Notes: generated by a model from the letters alone, not told the origin. Shown: positions 48,615 to 57,731, numbered from the stretch's first letter. The stretch is 64,000 bases of DNA from Methylobacter sp. (GCA_028716975.1 JAQUOU010000005.1:62001-126000); one strand, 5' to 3'. Numbers and translations: made by a program.

Positions 48615-48982
48615 GTATCGTTAGTTTCAGTATTATTCTGACTGGGGTGATGCTGAATGCAATCGCACAACTGGCGCTCAAAGCCAGCGTCAGGGAAATG
48701 GGCGTCATCGGTTTAAATTTTTCTTCGTCCGCTACGGCATTTTTAAGATTGGCCTGCGAACCTTTTCTCTGGATCGGCTTGTTTTGTTACGGTATCAGCG
48801 TCATCGTATGGATATTAGCATTGTCCAGAGTTGATGTCAGCATTGCTTATCCGATGCTATCCCTGGGTTATGTGGTCAATGCATTTGCCGCCTGGCAGAT
48901 ATTCGGCGAAACGATGAATCCGGCTCGCATGATCGGAATAGGTATCGTTCTGCTTGGTGTTTATGTTTTAGCAAGGAGTTAA
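48611..48982 (+). CDS. ArnE/ArnF-like L-Ara4N flippase subunit (SMR fold)
   Basis: A 123-residue, four-helix EamA/SMR protein (LTGVMLNAIAQLALKASVRE, then PFLWIGLFCYGISVIVWILA, LSRVDVSIAYPMLSLGYVVN, and GIGIVLLGVYVLA). In E. coli the flippase is an ArnE-ArnF heterodimer; here only one such gene exists in the operon, so it may act as a homodimer or pair with a distant subunit. It overlaps arnT by 4 bp and precedes arnB by 1 bp. Confidence 0.8.
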   Translation: MSIVSFSIILTGVMLNAIAQLALKASVREMGVIGLNFSSSATAFLRLACEPFLWIGLFCYGISVIVWILALSRVDVSIAYPMLSLGYVVNAFAAWQIFGETMNPARMIGIGIVLLGVYVLARS

Positions 48983-48983
48983 T

Positions 48984-50111
48984 ATGCTGCCATTTACTCG
49001 GCCCACACTTGATTCAGAAGAATTTGAAGCAATCAAAGAAGTGCTGCAATCAGGATGGCTGGCGACCGGCCCCAAAGTTGCCGCTTTTGAAACCGCATTG
49101 GCCGATTATATTGGCGGTGACGTACAGCTTCGGGTGTTCAATTCCGGCACCAGCGCGCTGGAAGCCGTTTTGCTCGCTTACGGAATCGGGCCGGGTGACG
49201 AAGTGATTGTACCTGCGATGAGTTTTGTCGCCAGCGCCAATGTCATCGTTCGTTGCGGAGCGACGCCCAAATTCGTTGATGTCGACTTAATCTCTCGCAA
49301 TATTGATGCTGCTGCGGTTGCGGCGGCGATAACGCCCAATACCAAAGCCGTTATACCTGTGCATTTTGCCGGTCGCGCGGTTGAGATGGACGCGATTTAT
49401 CAGTTGGCCGAGCAGCATAATTTTCTGGTGCTTGAGGATGCGGCTCAAGCTATCGGCACTCGATATAAGGGACGTAAGATCGGCAGCTCAGGCAACCCCG
49501 TCTGCTTCAGCTTTCATCCCAATAAAAACATGACCACTATTGAAGGCGGCGCCGTTGCTGTCAATGATCCTGTGTTGCTGAAAAAAATTGAAGGTATCCG
49601 CTTTCACGGCATCGAAAGAGACTCGCAGGGTAGTATGGATGTGACCGCGTGGGGCGGCAAAATGAATATGCCGGATGTGGGAGCGGCTCTCGGATTAATA
49701 CAATTGAAGAAACTGGATAGTTTTAATCAAAAACGCCGGACACTGGTTGAGCGTTACTTACAGCAACTTCCGCAACATGACGCCCTGGTATTGCCCGCCA
49801 ATGCAGACGGCCACAGCTGGCATATGTTCTGCATCCTGCTTAATTGGGAAAAAATTGGCCTGAACCGTAACCAGTTTCTTGAAGTGCTCAAGCAGCAGCA
49901 CGCCATTGCGGCGGGCATCCATTACCCCCCTATTCATCTGTTCGCCCTTTATCGTCAATATGGCTATAAGGCCGGGGATTTTCCTAATGCTGAAAAAATC
50001 GGTGACCAAACCTTAACGCTTCCGCTCTTTCCTGCCATGGAGGAAAAAGATGTTGATCAGGTTTGTTTGGCTGTGGTTTCATTGCTGGATGGCCTTAACT
50101 TAATGCCGTAA
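48984..50111 (+). CDS. arnB: UDP-Ara4N aminotransferase ArnB
   Basis: A 375-residue DegT/DnrJ/EryC1 PLP enzyme that converts UDP-4-keto-arabinose to UDP-L-Ara4N. It begins PFTRPTLDSEEFEAIKEVLQ and has NSGTSALEAVLLAYGIG, DEVIVPAMSFVASANVI, the PLP Lys in FSFHPNKNMTTIEGGAV and AAGIHYPPIHLFALY near the end. A good AAGGAGTT ribosome-binding site precedes the ATG. Length matches E. coli ArnB. Confidence 0.93.
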   Translation: MLPFTRPTLDSEEFEAIKEVLQSGWLATGPKVAAFETALADYIGGDVQLRVFNSGTSALEAVLLAYGIGPGDEVIVPAMSFVASANVIVRCGATPKFVDVDLISRNIDAAAVAAAITPNTKAVIPVHFAGRAVEMDAIYQLAEQHNFLVLEDAAQAIGTRYKGRKIGSSGNPVCFSFHPNKNMTTIEGGAVAVNDPVLLKKIEGIRFHGIERDSQGSMDVTAWGGKMNMPDVGAALGLIQLKKLDSFNQKRRTLVERYLQQLPQHDALVLPANADGHSWHMFCILLNWEKIGLNRNQFLEVLKQQHAIAAGIHYPPIHLFALYRQYGYKAGDFPNAEKIGDQTLTLPLFPAMEEKDVDQVCLAVVSLLDGLNLMP

Positions 50112-50172
50112 TTAGCAAATGCTGTATTTATCTTGTAATTATTAAATCTAAGACATTAACTTTCCCATCTAA

Positions 50173-51150
50173 ATGACGAAAAATCATGAATTACCTGAAG
50201 TGTCTATTGTTATTCCGGTTTATAACGAAGAAGCCGTTTTACCGTTACTGTTTGAAAGACTTTATCCGGTTCTAGAAGCCTTAAAGCGCAGCTACGAAGT
50301 AATTTTTATTGACGATGGCAGTCGTGATCATTCGGCCGCCTTGCTTCGCAGGCAGTTTCAAGTATTCCCTAATACTACGCGAGTCATATTTCTGCGTACC
50401 AATGTCGGACAACATTCGGCACTGATTGCAGGTTTTGAGCGGGCCAGAGGGTCGTCTATCATAACGCTGGATTCAGATCTTCAAAACCCTCCTGAAGAAA
50501 TTCCTGCTCTACTGAATCAAATGTATAAAGGCCACGATTATGTTGGCACTATCCGGCGTAAACGAAATGATAGCTGGTGGCGTCATTGGGCCTCGAAAGC
50601 AATGAATTGGCTGAGGGAAAAAATCACCCATATTCACATTACGGATCAGGGATGCATGATGCGGGGTTATGACCGCGACATTATCGATGCTGTTTTAGCC
50701 ACCACCGAAACCAATACCTTTATACCGGCGCTGGCTTACCTTTATGCCGGAAATCCTACTGAAATCGTTATTGACCATGAAGAGCGTGCGGCCGGAGAAT
50801 CAAAATATTCGTTGATCAAATTGATTCATCTCAATTTCGATTTGATGACAGGATTTTCAACTGCGCCTTTGCAATTATTTTCCTTAATTGGTATGGCAAT
50901 TTCCCTGCTATCGCTAATCTTTGTGATGTATATGGGCTTGCGAAGACTTATGCTGGGACCGGAAGCCGAAGGTGTTTTTACGCTTTTCGCCATTCTGTTT
51001 TTTTTGCTAGGTATTCTATTATTCGGCGTCGGGCTTTTAGGTGAGTATGTCGGGCGGATATATTCTCAGACCCGGTCGCGTCCTCGTTATTTGATTCAGG
51101 CTGTCTTGGATAATAATGAAGAAAAGCCTGCAAGCAATAAAAATTCATGA
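50173..51150 (+). CDS. arnC: Undecaprenyl-phosphate Ara4FN transferase ArnC
   Basis: A 325-residue GT2 enzyme that transfers formylated Ara4N from UDP to undecaprenyl phosphate. VSIVIPVYNEEAVLPLLFER, VIFIDDGSRDHSAALL, ITLDSDLQNPPEEIPALL and the TM pair (ISLLSLIFVMYMGLR, FTLFAILFFLLGILLFG) near the C-terminus are ArnC hallmarks. Overlaps the next gene by 4 bp. Confidence 0.93.
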   Translation: MTKNHELPEVSIVIPVYNEEAVLPLLFERLYPVLEALKRSYEVIFIDDGSRDHSAALLRRQFQVFPNTTRVIFLRTNVGQHSALIAGFERARGSSIITLDSDLQNPPEEIPALLNQMYKGHDYVGTIRRKRNDSWWRHWASKAMNWLREKITHIHITDQGCMMRGYDRDIIDAVLATTETNTFIPALAYLYAGNPTEIVIDHEERAAGESKYSLIKLIHLNFDLMTGFSTAPLQLFSLIGMAISLLSLIFVMYMGLRRLMLGPEAEGVFTLFAILFFLLGILLFGVGLLGEYVGRIYSQTRSRPRYLIQAVLDNNEEKPASNKNS

Positions 51151-52082
51151 AGCCGTCAGCCGTTGTTTTCGCCTATCATACGCTGGGTATAACGGGCATA
51201 GAATGCCTGTTGCGAGCTGATGTCGATATTAGACTGATAGTCACTCATCAGGATAATCCCGAAGAAAATATTTGGTTCGGCAGCGTTTCCAATCTGGGGG
51301 CCAAACTAAAAATACCGCTTATAAAGCCCAATAATCCTAATTGCGCAGAGGTGATGGAACATCTTATAGGGCTTAACGCGGACTGGTTTTTTTCTTTTTA
51401 TTACCGGCACATGCTCAGTCCCGACCTATTGGCTATCCCGCCTCGAGGCGCTTATAACCTGCACGGTTCGTTACTGCCAAAATACCGAGGCCGCGCTCCG
51501 GTTAACTGGGCTGTGCTGCAGGGCGAATCAGAAACCGGAGTCAGTCTCCATCAAATGATAGATAAGCCCGATGCCGGCCCGCTGATAGATCAGGAAGCTG
51601 TCCCCATTTTACCTAACGATACCGCGCAGGATGTTTTTTTAAAGCTAATTCCCGCCGCAGACAGGTTATTAAACCGTTGTCTACCCCTATTATTTGATGG
51701 AAAAATAGTACCCAGGCCTCTGGATCTTTCTATGGGGAGTTATTTTGGCAGCCGTAAGCCGGAGGATGGACGTATTGATTGGAGTCAATCGGCGTGGACC
51801 ATACATAATCTTATCCGGGCTGTAGCGCCGCCTTATCCGGGCGCATTTTTTGATATCAATGGAAAACGCTTTTTTCTGCTGGGCAGTTATTACCACGATG
51901 AATCGGCCATTCATACGGGGCAGATTTGTCTCTATTGGGAAAGCGGACATTTTTATGCGGATTGCAGAAATAACAAACGCTTCCGTATCAAACAGCTTGA
52001 TTGCGATGGAAAACCGCTGGATCAGATTGCTTTCAGAACAATAGCAGGCAGCGACCTGTTATTTCCGGCTTTCGATTGCTGA
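51147..52082 (+). CDS. arnA: ArnA formyltransferase half (UDP-Ara4N formyltransferase)
   Basis: A 311-residue protein corresponding to the N-terminal formyltransferase domain of E. coli ArnA. FAYHTLGITGIECLLRADVD, YNLHGSLLPKYRGRAPVNW (catalytic Asn and His), DKPDAGPLIDQEA (catalytic Asp) and the C-terminal DGRIDWSQSAWTIHNLIRAV match. It adds a formyl group to UDP-L-Ara4N. In E. coli this and the dehydrogenase are one 660-residue protein; here the gene stops and a separate gene follows after 29 bp. Confidence 0.9.
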   Translation: MKPSAVVFAYHTLGITGIECLLRADVDIRLIVTHQDNPEENIWFGSVSNLGAKLKIPLIKPNNPNCAEVMEHLIGLNADWFFSFYYRHMLSPDLLAIPPRGAYNLHGSLLPKYRGRAPVNWAVLQGESETGVSLHQMIDKPDAGPLIDQEAVPILPNDTAQDVFLKLIPAADRLLNRCLPLLFDGKIVPRPLDLSMGSYFGSRKPEDGRIDWSQSAWTIHNLIRAVAPPYPGAFFDINGKRFFLLGSYYHDESAIHTGQICLYWESGHFYADCRNNKRFRIKQLDCDGKPLDQIAFRTIAGSDLLFPAFDC

Positions 52083-52111
52083 CAATTTTTTAACTTAATA
52101 GACAGGATATT

Positions 52112-53164
52112 GTGAAAATACTCATATTGGGCGTAAATGGTTTTATCGGGCATCATCTTTCAAAGCGCATACTCGAAACCACCGATTGGCATGTCTATGG
52201 CATGGACATGCAATCCAATCGTGTTGAAGCATTCCGAGAGCATGAACGCTTCCATTTTTTTGAAGGCGATATCACCATTAATCACGAGTGGATGGAATAT
52301 CACATTAAAAAATGCGACGTGATTCTGCCGCTGGTGGCAATCGCCACGCCCGCTACTTATGTCACCCATCCGCTAGCGGTATTCGAGCTTGATTTTGAAG
52401 CGAATCTGCCGATTATCCGCGCGTGCGTGAAATATGAAAAACGTATTCTTTTTCCCTCAACTTCAGAAGTGTATGGTATGTGTAAAGATGATGCCTTTCA
52501 TCCTTACGAGTCCGAACTGGTGTTGGGCCCGTTGACCAAGCCCCGCTGGATTTATTCCTGCTCCAAGCAATTGCTGGATCGGGTTATTTGTGCCTACGGA
52601 CAGGAACAGGATCTAAGGTACACCTTATTCAGACCGTTTAACTGGATAGGCTCTGGCCTCGATAGTATCCACACCGCCAAGGAAGGCAGCTCTCGTGTGG
52701 TGACTCAATTTCTGGGGCATATCGCCCGGGGCGAGTCCATTAAGCTTGTTGACGGCGGCCAGCAACGGCGCAGCTTTACCTTTATCAGTGATGGTATTGA
52801 TGCGCTAATGAGCATTATTAAAAATGAAGACGGCAAGGCAACGGGCAGTATTTATAACATTGGTAATCCGGCCAACGACTTATCCGTTAGAGAACTCGCC
52901 GAGTTGATGTTGAAAATCGCCAATGAATATCCGGAATATCGAATACTGGCTGATAAAGTCAAACTCATGGATATCAGTGCCAAAGATTATTATGGTGAGG
53001 GTTATCAGGATATCAAAACACGCGTGCCCTGGATTGGTAATACCGTGAAAGACCTTGGTTGGAAACCTGAAGTAACAATGGAGGATGCGTTACGCAATAT
53101 TTTTGATGCATACCGTCACGAAGTTGGTTCTGCTATAAAATTACTCGATCAGTATCCGGGCTGA
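52112..53164 (+). CDS. arnA: ArnA dehydrogenase half (UDP-GlcA decarboxylase)
   Basis: A 350-residue extended short-chain dehydrogenase corresponding to ArnA's C-terminal domain, which oxidatively decarboxylates UDP-glucuronate to UDP-4-keto-arabinose. NAD-binding LGVNGFIGHHLSKRIL, catalytic PSTSEVYGM and the Tyr-Lys pair in WIYSCSKQLLDRVI, plus FRPFNWIGSGLDS, match ArnA. Start is GTG at 52112 with AGGATA upstream. It overlaps arnD at 53164 (TGATGA). Confidence 0.92.
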   Translation: MKILILGVNGFIGHHLSKRILETTDWHVYGMDMQSNRVEAFREHERFHFFEGDITINHEWMEYHIKKCDVILPLVAIATPATYVTHPLAVFELDFEANLPIIRACVKYEKRILFPSTSEVYGMCKDDAFHPYESELVLGPLTKPRWIYSCSKQLLDRVICAYGQEQDLRYTLFRPFNWIGSGLDSIHTAKEGSSRVVTQFLGHIARGESIKLVDGGQQRRSFTFISDGIDALMSIIKNEDGKATGSIYNIGNPANDLSVRELAELMLKIANEYPEYRILADKVKLMDISAKDYYGEGYQDIKTRVPWIGNTVKDLGWKPEVTMEDALRNIFDAYRHEVGSAIKLLDQYPG

Positions 53165-54069
53165 TGAAAATTGCCTTGAAAGTAGATGTCGATACCCTGC
53201 GAGGCACACTGGAAGGCGTCCCCGCATTACTTGCTCTGTTTCGGCAATACAGCGTAAACGCTACCTTTCTGTTCAGCCTCGGGCCTGATCATACCGGTCG
53301 TGCCCTGCGCCGTCTATTTAGGCCGGGATTTTTCAGCAAAGTTAAACGGACTTCGGTGCTCAGTCATTATGGGCTGAAAACCTTACTCTACGGAACAGTG
53401 CTTCCCGGCCCGAAAATTAGCCTGCATGGCCGCCATATCCTGCGCCATGCTGAAGATGCAGGGCATGAAGTAGGTATCCATTGTTATGACCATATCCGTT
53501 GGCAGGATTTTGTCGCCCATCGCGATGCAGACTGGACAAAAAGAGAGATGCAATCAGCAATAAACGCCTTTCATGAGGTATTCGGACATCCGCCTTCCGT
53601 TCATGGCGCAGCAGGCTGGCAGGTGAATAAACATATGTTACAGTTAGAACAGCAACTGGGTTTCCGTTATGCCAGCGATTGTCGCGGCTATTGCCCTTTT
53701 ATACCTTTTATGGAAGGACAGTCATACCCATGCCCGCAAATTCCCAGCACGCTGCCGACCCTGGATGAATTAATCGGCCGTCACGGCATTACCGAAGACA
53801 ATGTGCATACAGCGATATTCGCTGCCAGTCGTGAGCCCGTCCCGTTCGGTCATGTGTATACCTTGCACGCAGAGCTGGAAGGTATGAAATTGCTTCCGGT
53901 CATGGAAAAACTGCTGCAATTATGGCAGCAAGCGGGCGACGAAGCCTGTAGGCTGCAAGACTATATCACCGGCATAAATATTGCCAAACTTCCTCATCAT
54001 GAGCTTGTCTGGGGCGGTGTTGAAGGTCGTTCCGGTGTATTGGCTTTGCAAGGCCGCGAAATTTATTAA
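53164..54069 (+). CDS. arnD: Ara4FN-undecaprenyl phosphate deformylase ArnD
   Basis: A 301-residue NodB-homology polysaccharide-deacetylase-fold enzyme that removes the formyl group from the lipid-linked sugar. ALKVDVDTLRGTLEGVPALL (metal-binding Asp), HEVGIHCYDHIRWQD (metal His), VHGAAGWQVNKHMLQ and YASDCRGYCPFIPF are typical ArnD. Start overlaps the upstream stop. Last gene of the operon; a ugd gene, needed for UDP-glucuronate, is not in the window. Confidence 0.93.
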   Translation: MKIALKVDVDTLRGTLEGVPALLALFRQYSVNATFLFSLGPDHTGRALRRLFRPGFFSKVKRTSVLSHYGLKTLLYGTVLPGPKISLHGRHILRHAEDAGHEVGIHCYDHIRWQDFVAHRDADWTKREMQSAINAFHEVFGHPPSVHGAAGWQVNKHMLQLEQQLGFRYASDCRGYCPFIPFMEGQSYPCPQIPSTLPTLDELIGRHGITEDNVHTAIFAASREPVPFGHVYTLHAELEGMKLLPVMEKLLQLWQQAGDEACRLQDYITGINIAKLPHHELVWGGVEGRSGVLALQGREIY

Positions 54070-54704
54070 AGAAATCGAAAAAGCTGAATATTTTAAAAAT
54101 TAGGCCATCGTTCGCGGCAAAAACAAGCAAAGGAAATATGGAGCGCTTTTGTTTAAAACCTTTCAAGATACGGCATTTAGAAGCGGGAAACTATCGAGCT
54201 TTCTGTTCCCTATGCGAGTGCAGAGCATCTCGATCAATACCGTCCACGAGTTATTATCTGCTATCAATCGTGAGGCCGATTTACGCAATTATTTTGTGAA
54301 TGCTGAAATTTGGGAGGTTGCTACAGATCGTAGATTGCAGTAACACAAAAAAATCATTAAGTTAGACCTATTTCTGCGAAAAAACCGGAATATCGGCCAA
54401 CCCTAAAAAAGAATGAGCAGGCACTTTAATGAGTAATTGGGGAGATGGAATGGCCGGGATGCCTACAGATAATAAGGTGGTTGTTTAGTCCCACAAATAA
54501 GTGCCTGAAGTGGGGTAATCTGCTTCCTAATGACCTGCGCTCAAAAATTATTCCTATCACTTTCATATGCTCAAAGAGTTAGTTGGGGGAAATTAATGAT
54601 AAGTCAATAAACTCCAACTATTAGATTGAAAGTCCTGTGCCATTCTATATGGCTACCGCCATATAGAATGGCACAGGACTATTTGGGCTACCTGGAATCA
54701 GCCA
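54070..54704. other. Intergenic region after arn operon, no gene recognised
   Basis: 635 bases. A 53-codon ATG frame at 54138-54299 (RBS AGGAAA, start MERFCLKPF) and a TTG frame at 54149 overlap in different frames; neither matches a known family, so both are left uncalled. Near the end is a 50-bp perfect hairpin (separate entry). Confidence 0.4.
54631..54680. terminator. Perfect 23-bp-arm hairpin downstream of arn operon
   Basis: Arm 54631-54653 (AGTCCTGTGCCATTCTATAT followed by GGC) is the exact complement of 54658-54680, with a four-base loop TACC. The stem is far longer than ordinary terminators and lacks a T-tract on the plus strand. It lies 24 bp beyond the stop of the CHRD gene, which reads towards it on the minus strand. 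It could be a bidirectional transcript end, an RNase III site or the palindromic core of a small element. Confidence 0.6.
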
Positions 54705-55313
54705 TTAAGAGGAAAGGTCAATACGTCGGCGGCTGAAACTCATCAAGGTTGCAAGTGCCGAACCCATCAGCCAAAAAGCCGCGGGTATGGGCACGGCCGT
54801 GGGTATAGATTGCCGGAATCCGCGTATTTCACCCGTTGGGAAATTGCTGGTGTGGATATTGAAATAAGCCGTGCCTGCATTCAGGCCTGCGGCCAGCGCA
54901 TTGAATGCTTGGGATGGGCCAGTATATAAAGCAAGAAAAGCCGGATTATAGCTCGATGTGGAGGCCATATCGAAGGTTTGGTTGTAACTGCCTAATTTTA
55001 CTCCCAGGGGAAAGCCTGGAAAAGTAGGCACCTGAGTGGCAACCATGGCAGTTCCGGCTCCTAGCACCGCGGTGCAGCAGTGAATATGCGCAGCCGTTAC
55101 ATTACTGGTCAATCCTGTAAAGGTGGTATCGACAGTCATCGAATTTAAGCCAGTATCGAGAGTGACTAATGCTACTCCTAAAGCAAGGGAATTATTGGGA
55201 GGCTCCTCGCCAGGACCAGATAACACGGCAGAATAAGTGGTTATCTGGGCTGATACTGAAGAATTGATTACAAGGGCTAAAAATAAGGTGATATACATGA
55301 TGAAGGATTTCAT
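54705..55313 (-). CDS. CHRD-domain exported protein with PEP-CTERM-type sorting signal
   Basis: A 202-residue protein. Signal peptide (VINSSVSAQ cleavage), then a CHRD domain (YSAVLSGPGEEPPNNSLALG, AAHIHCC, FNIHTSNFPTGEIRG), ending in VPIPAAFWLMGSALATLMSF then SRRR. That tail (PxPAAxWL, hydrophobic helix, basic end) is the VPxPA form of the PEP-CTERM sorting signal recognised by exosortase/archaeosortase systems. It predicts export and anchoring or processing by an exosortase encoded elsewhere. Confidence 0.85.
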   Translation of the reverse strand: MKSFIMYITLFLALVINSSVSAQITTYSAVLSGPGEEPPNNSLALGVALVTLDTGLNSMTVDTTFTGLTSNVTAAHIHCCTAVLGAGTAMVATQVPTFPGFPLGVKLGSYNQTFDMASTSSYNPAFLALYTGPSQAFNALAAGLNAGTAYFNIHTSNFPTGEIRGFRQSIPTAVPIPAAFWLMGSALATLMSFSRRRIDLSS

Positions 55314-55501
55314 AATTTTCCTCCCCCGAGTGGTTGTAATTGCCTGAACAATTTTAACTGGGTTGGTGTAAAGGGTTTAATTCCTGTTCATATGTCTTTT
55401 GGTTTTTTGTTGCTTTTGGACGGTAACATAAGTTTTTTTACAAGTCAACCTAGTATGTTTGTTAGCCTTCAAAACTCAACCGGTTACTGATATGGCGTAG
55501 T

Positions 55502-56044
55502 TTATTTAAACAACTGCAGTGCCAGCATGATCGCATCTTCGCGTCCATTTTCGGCTGGGTAGTAACCTTTTCTTATTCCTATTTCGTTGAAGCCCATATT
55601 CCTATAAAGAGCAATAGCGACAGGATTAGAAGGCCTAACTTCCAGAAAAATTGTTTCTGCGCGCCTCCTGGCCACGTCGATAAGGTTTTCCAGCATTTTA
55701 CGGCCTATTCCCTGCTTTTGCTCAGCCGGGTCTACGCAAATATTTAAAATATGCGCTTCGCCTGCGGCCATTGAAAGAATGCTATAACCCAACACTTTAT
55801 CGAGTTCTTCACATACCCAACAGCTATAACCGGCCCTGAAGCAGTCTCTAAAAATATCTTCCTGCCAGGGAAATTGATAATTTTTTCTTTCAATTTCCAA
55901 AACAGCAGGTAAATCAGAAGCATACATTTTTCTAAGGCGTATTAAATCTTTCCTGGCTACTGAATCAGGAAAGACTTTTGCGTAAAATTCTTTATCAGCA
56001 TCATAAACCACAAAATTTTTAATTCTATCTAAGAATCCCTGCAT
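55502..56044 (-). CDS. rimI: Ribosomal protein bS18 N-acetyltransferase RimI
   Basis: A 180-residue GNAT. LRKMYASDLPAVLEIERKNY, FPWQEDIFRDC and ICVDPAEQKQGIGRKMLENL (acetyl-CoA loop) and EVRPSNPVAIALYRNMGFNE are RimI-type. It carries ~38 additional N-terminal residues relative to E. coli RimI. It lies 2 bp from the UDG gene upstream, the common order in which RimI follows a uracil-DNA glycosylase and TsaB-linked genes. Confidence 0.85.
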   Translation of the reverse strand: MQGFLDRIKNFVVYDADKEFYAKVFPDSVARKDLIRLRKMYASDLPAVLEIERKNYQFPWQEDIFRDCFRAGYSCWVCEELDKVLGYSILSMAAGEAHILNICVDPAEQKQGIGRKMLENLIDVARRRAETIFLEVRPSNPVAIALYRNMGFNEIGIRKGYYPAENGREDAIMLALQLFK

Positions 56045-56046
56045 AT

Positions 56047-56787
56047 TTAACCTTCGACATTTTTATAGGTGTGCACAGCTAACTGTAAATCCATCCAGGC
56101 TTTGCGCTTGTCCAGCAAAGACCGTAACAAGTACGCGGGATGATAGACGACAACAACCGGCGTATTCTCTAAACTATGTACTTTGCCTCTCAGTTTAGCG
56201 AGGGGCTCATCCGTTTTTAATAATGTTTGAGCCGCAACCCGGCCTACAGCCAGTATAATTTTTGGCTTGATCAACATCCTCTGTCTTTGCAGGTAATCCC
56301 CGCAACTTTCAATTTCATCAGGTTTGGGATTGCGGTTGCCGGGAGGGCGGCACTTCACTATATTAGTAATGAAAATTTCTTCCCGGGCCAGGCCGATTGC
56401 TCGCACCATCTCCGTTAATAATAGCCCGGCGCTACCGACAAAAGGTTTGCCTTGCAGATCTTCATTTTGCCCCGGCGCTTCACCAATCAGCATCCAGTCA
56501 GCATTTTTATTACCTGATCCAAAAACCGTCCGGTTACGCGTTTCACACAGGGAACATTTTATACATGTAGCAACTTCAGTTTGTAATGCATCCCAGTTTT
56601 CTGCGTCCTGAAAATCAGGTTCAACGCACTGTACTGGATTTTCAATGCTATTACTCTCTATCGCCAACAGTGACGATTGCGCAGGCTGCATCACGATTTT
56701 TGGAATCCAGACATCAATGCCCATTGCCTCCAGATATTGCAGACGCCTTGCATTATCCAAAATCAGCCTCAACTGAACTATTATCAA
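56047..56787 (-). CDS. Family 4 (type 4) uracil-DNA glycosylase
   Basis: A 246-residue enzyme of the Fe-S UDG family. Cys ligands in CIKCSLCETRN, motif GEAPGQNEDLQGKPFVG (catalytic loop), KCRPPGNRNPKPDE and a late VVYHPAYLLR motif are diagnostic. It removes uracil from DNA. A start TTG at 56787 gives the usual N-terminus with RRLQYLEAMGIDVW. Paired with rimI on the same strand. Confidence 0.88.
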   Translation of the reverse strand: MIIVQLRLILDNARRLQYLEAMGIDVWIPKIVMQPAQSSLLAIESNSIENPVQCVEPDFQDAENWDALQTEVATCIKCSLCETRNRTVFGSGNKNADWMLIGEAPGQNEDLQGKPFVGSAGLLLTEMVRAIGLAREEIFITNIVKCRPPGNRNPKPDEIESCGDYLQRQRMLIKPKIILAVGRVAAQTLLKTDEPLAKLRGKVHSLENTPVVVVYHPAYLLRSLLDKRKAWMDLQLAVHTYKNVEG

Positions 56788-57076
56788 TAACCATAACGAA
56801 CATTAAAACATTACTCCAAATCCTCCTGGAAATATTCAATTGTAAGCTAGGGCTCAAAGACTTACGATAAAAAGTTTACTAAGGCCACTAAATTAAATAC
56901 CGGGATCCATAAAAAATAAGTAGCCATAAGAGGGGAGCGCAGAATTCGGGAAGCATAGCACGTTTAGACTTTCCGATGAGGCGTAGAGGCCGAAACTGAC
57001 CGTCCTAAATGTTACGGTCTAGACTGTGTGTCTTAGGAAGTTGGGTATTAACGACTGAGTAATGAAAAATTGACAA
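56788..57076. other. Intergenic region upstream of UDG gene
   Basis: About 290 AT-rich bases between the start of the UDG gene and the terminator of the KGG gene. No gene recognised; it should hold the UDG-rimI promoter. Confidence 0.4.
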
Positions 57077-57114
57077 GATGAATGGCTTAGTTCGGAAGAA
57101 CTAAGCCATTCATC
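57077..57114 (-). terminator. Terminator of the KGG stress-protein gene
   Basis: GATGAATGGCTTAGTTC and its exact complement (17-bp arms) with a GGAA loop, read on the minus strand, follow the KGG stop codon within 10 bp and end in TTGTCAATTTTT. A strong rho-independent terminator. Confidence 0.8.
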
Positions 57115-57122
57115 AATGAAGA

Positions 57123-57323
57123 TTACGCTTCATTTTTTCTTGATTTACCGCCCTGTGAATGCTCGCCGCCTTTGCGGCCTGCTTCACTTAGACTTTCGTG
57201 GCCTCGTGTCTTCGCAGCTTGTTCATGATCGGCAGCTTTTCCGCCTTTGCGGCCTGCTTCACTTAAGCTGTCATGCCCACGTTTTTGTGCGGCTTTTTTT
57301 CCGCCTTCAGTTGTACCTGTCAT
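57123..57323 (-). CDS. KGG-repeat stress protein
   Basis: A 66-residue, highly hydrophilic protein with two near-identical KGG motifs (GHDSLSEAGRKGGKAA and GHESLSEAGRKGGEHS). The family includes small abundant desiccation/osmotic-stress proteins (Con-10/GsiB-like). A strong AAGGGG ribosome-binding site precedes the ATG and a strong hairpin terminator follows, fitting high expression. Monocistronic. Confidence 0.85.
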   Translation of the reverse strand: MTGTTEGGKKAAQKRGHDSLSEAGRKGGKAADHEQAAKTRGHESLSEAGRKGGEHSQGGKSRKNEA

Positions 57324-57731
57324 AATATTTCCCCTTTATATTAAATAAATGGTTAAGTTATGATTAAAGTTAAGCCTATGAATTAATAGCTAAATAATAA
57401 AAAAGTTCGATTAAAGTTAAAGTAGTACAAAGTACCTGTAGCTTATTTTTTTAATAGCTCCTGTAGAATTAAATCATCGAACTTTTATTAAATTGTGTCC
57501 AATAACTAAAAATCCATAGCCATATACTTACCTCCCTAACAGATTAAGTCAATAAGTAATACTCCTTATATTTTTAATTAATTTGCTTTTTTCAAATTTT
57601 TTTGAGCGTAGCATCAGGTAGGAAATTTACCTGCTTCCAAAGAAAGAACTATAACTTTTTACTTCGGCCAGTATGGACCGATAGGTGCCTCTGGAATTTT
57701 CTGGCGAGGGACTGGACTGGGGATAGTTCTT
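57324..57731. other. Intergenic region between KGG and LigD-type genes
   Basis: 408 bases, AT-rich, presumably with the KGG promoter. It holds short inverted repeats, GAAAGAACTAT (57642-57652) with ATAGTTCTTTC (57723-57733) and CAGGTA/TACCTG (57615-57633). No gene recognised. Confidence 0.4.

Noticed and set aside
54138-54343. Overlapping small frames after arnD (53 and 64 codons)
   Set aside because: They lie in different frames over the same bases, neither resembles a known family, and only one has a fair ribosome-binding site.
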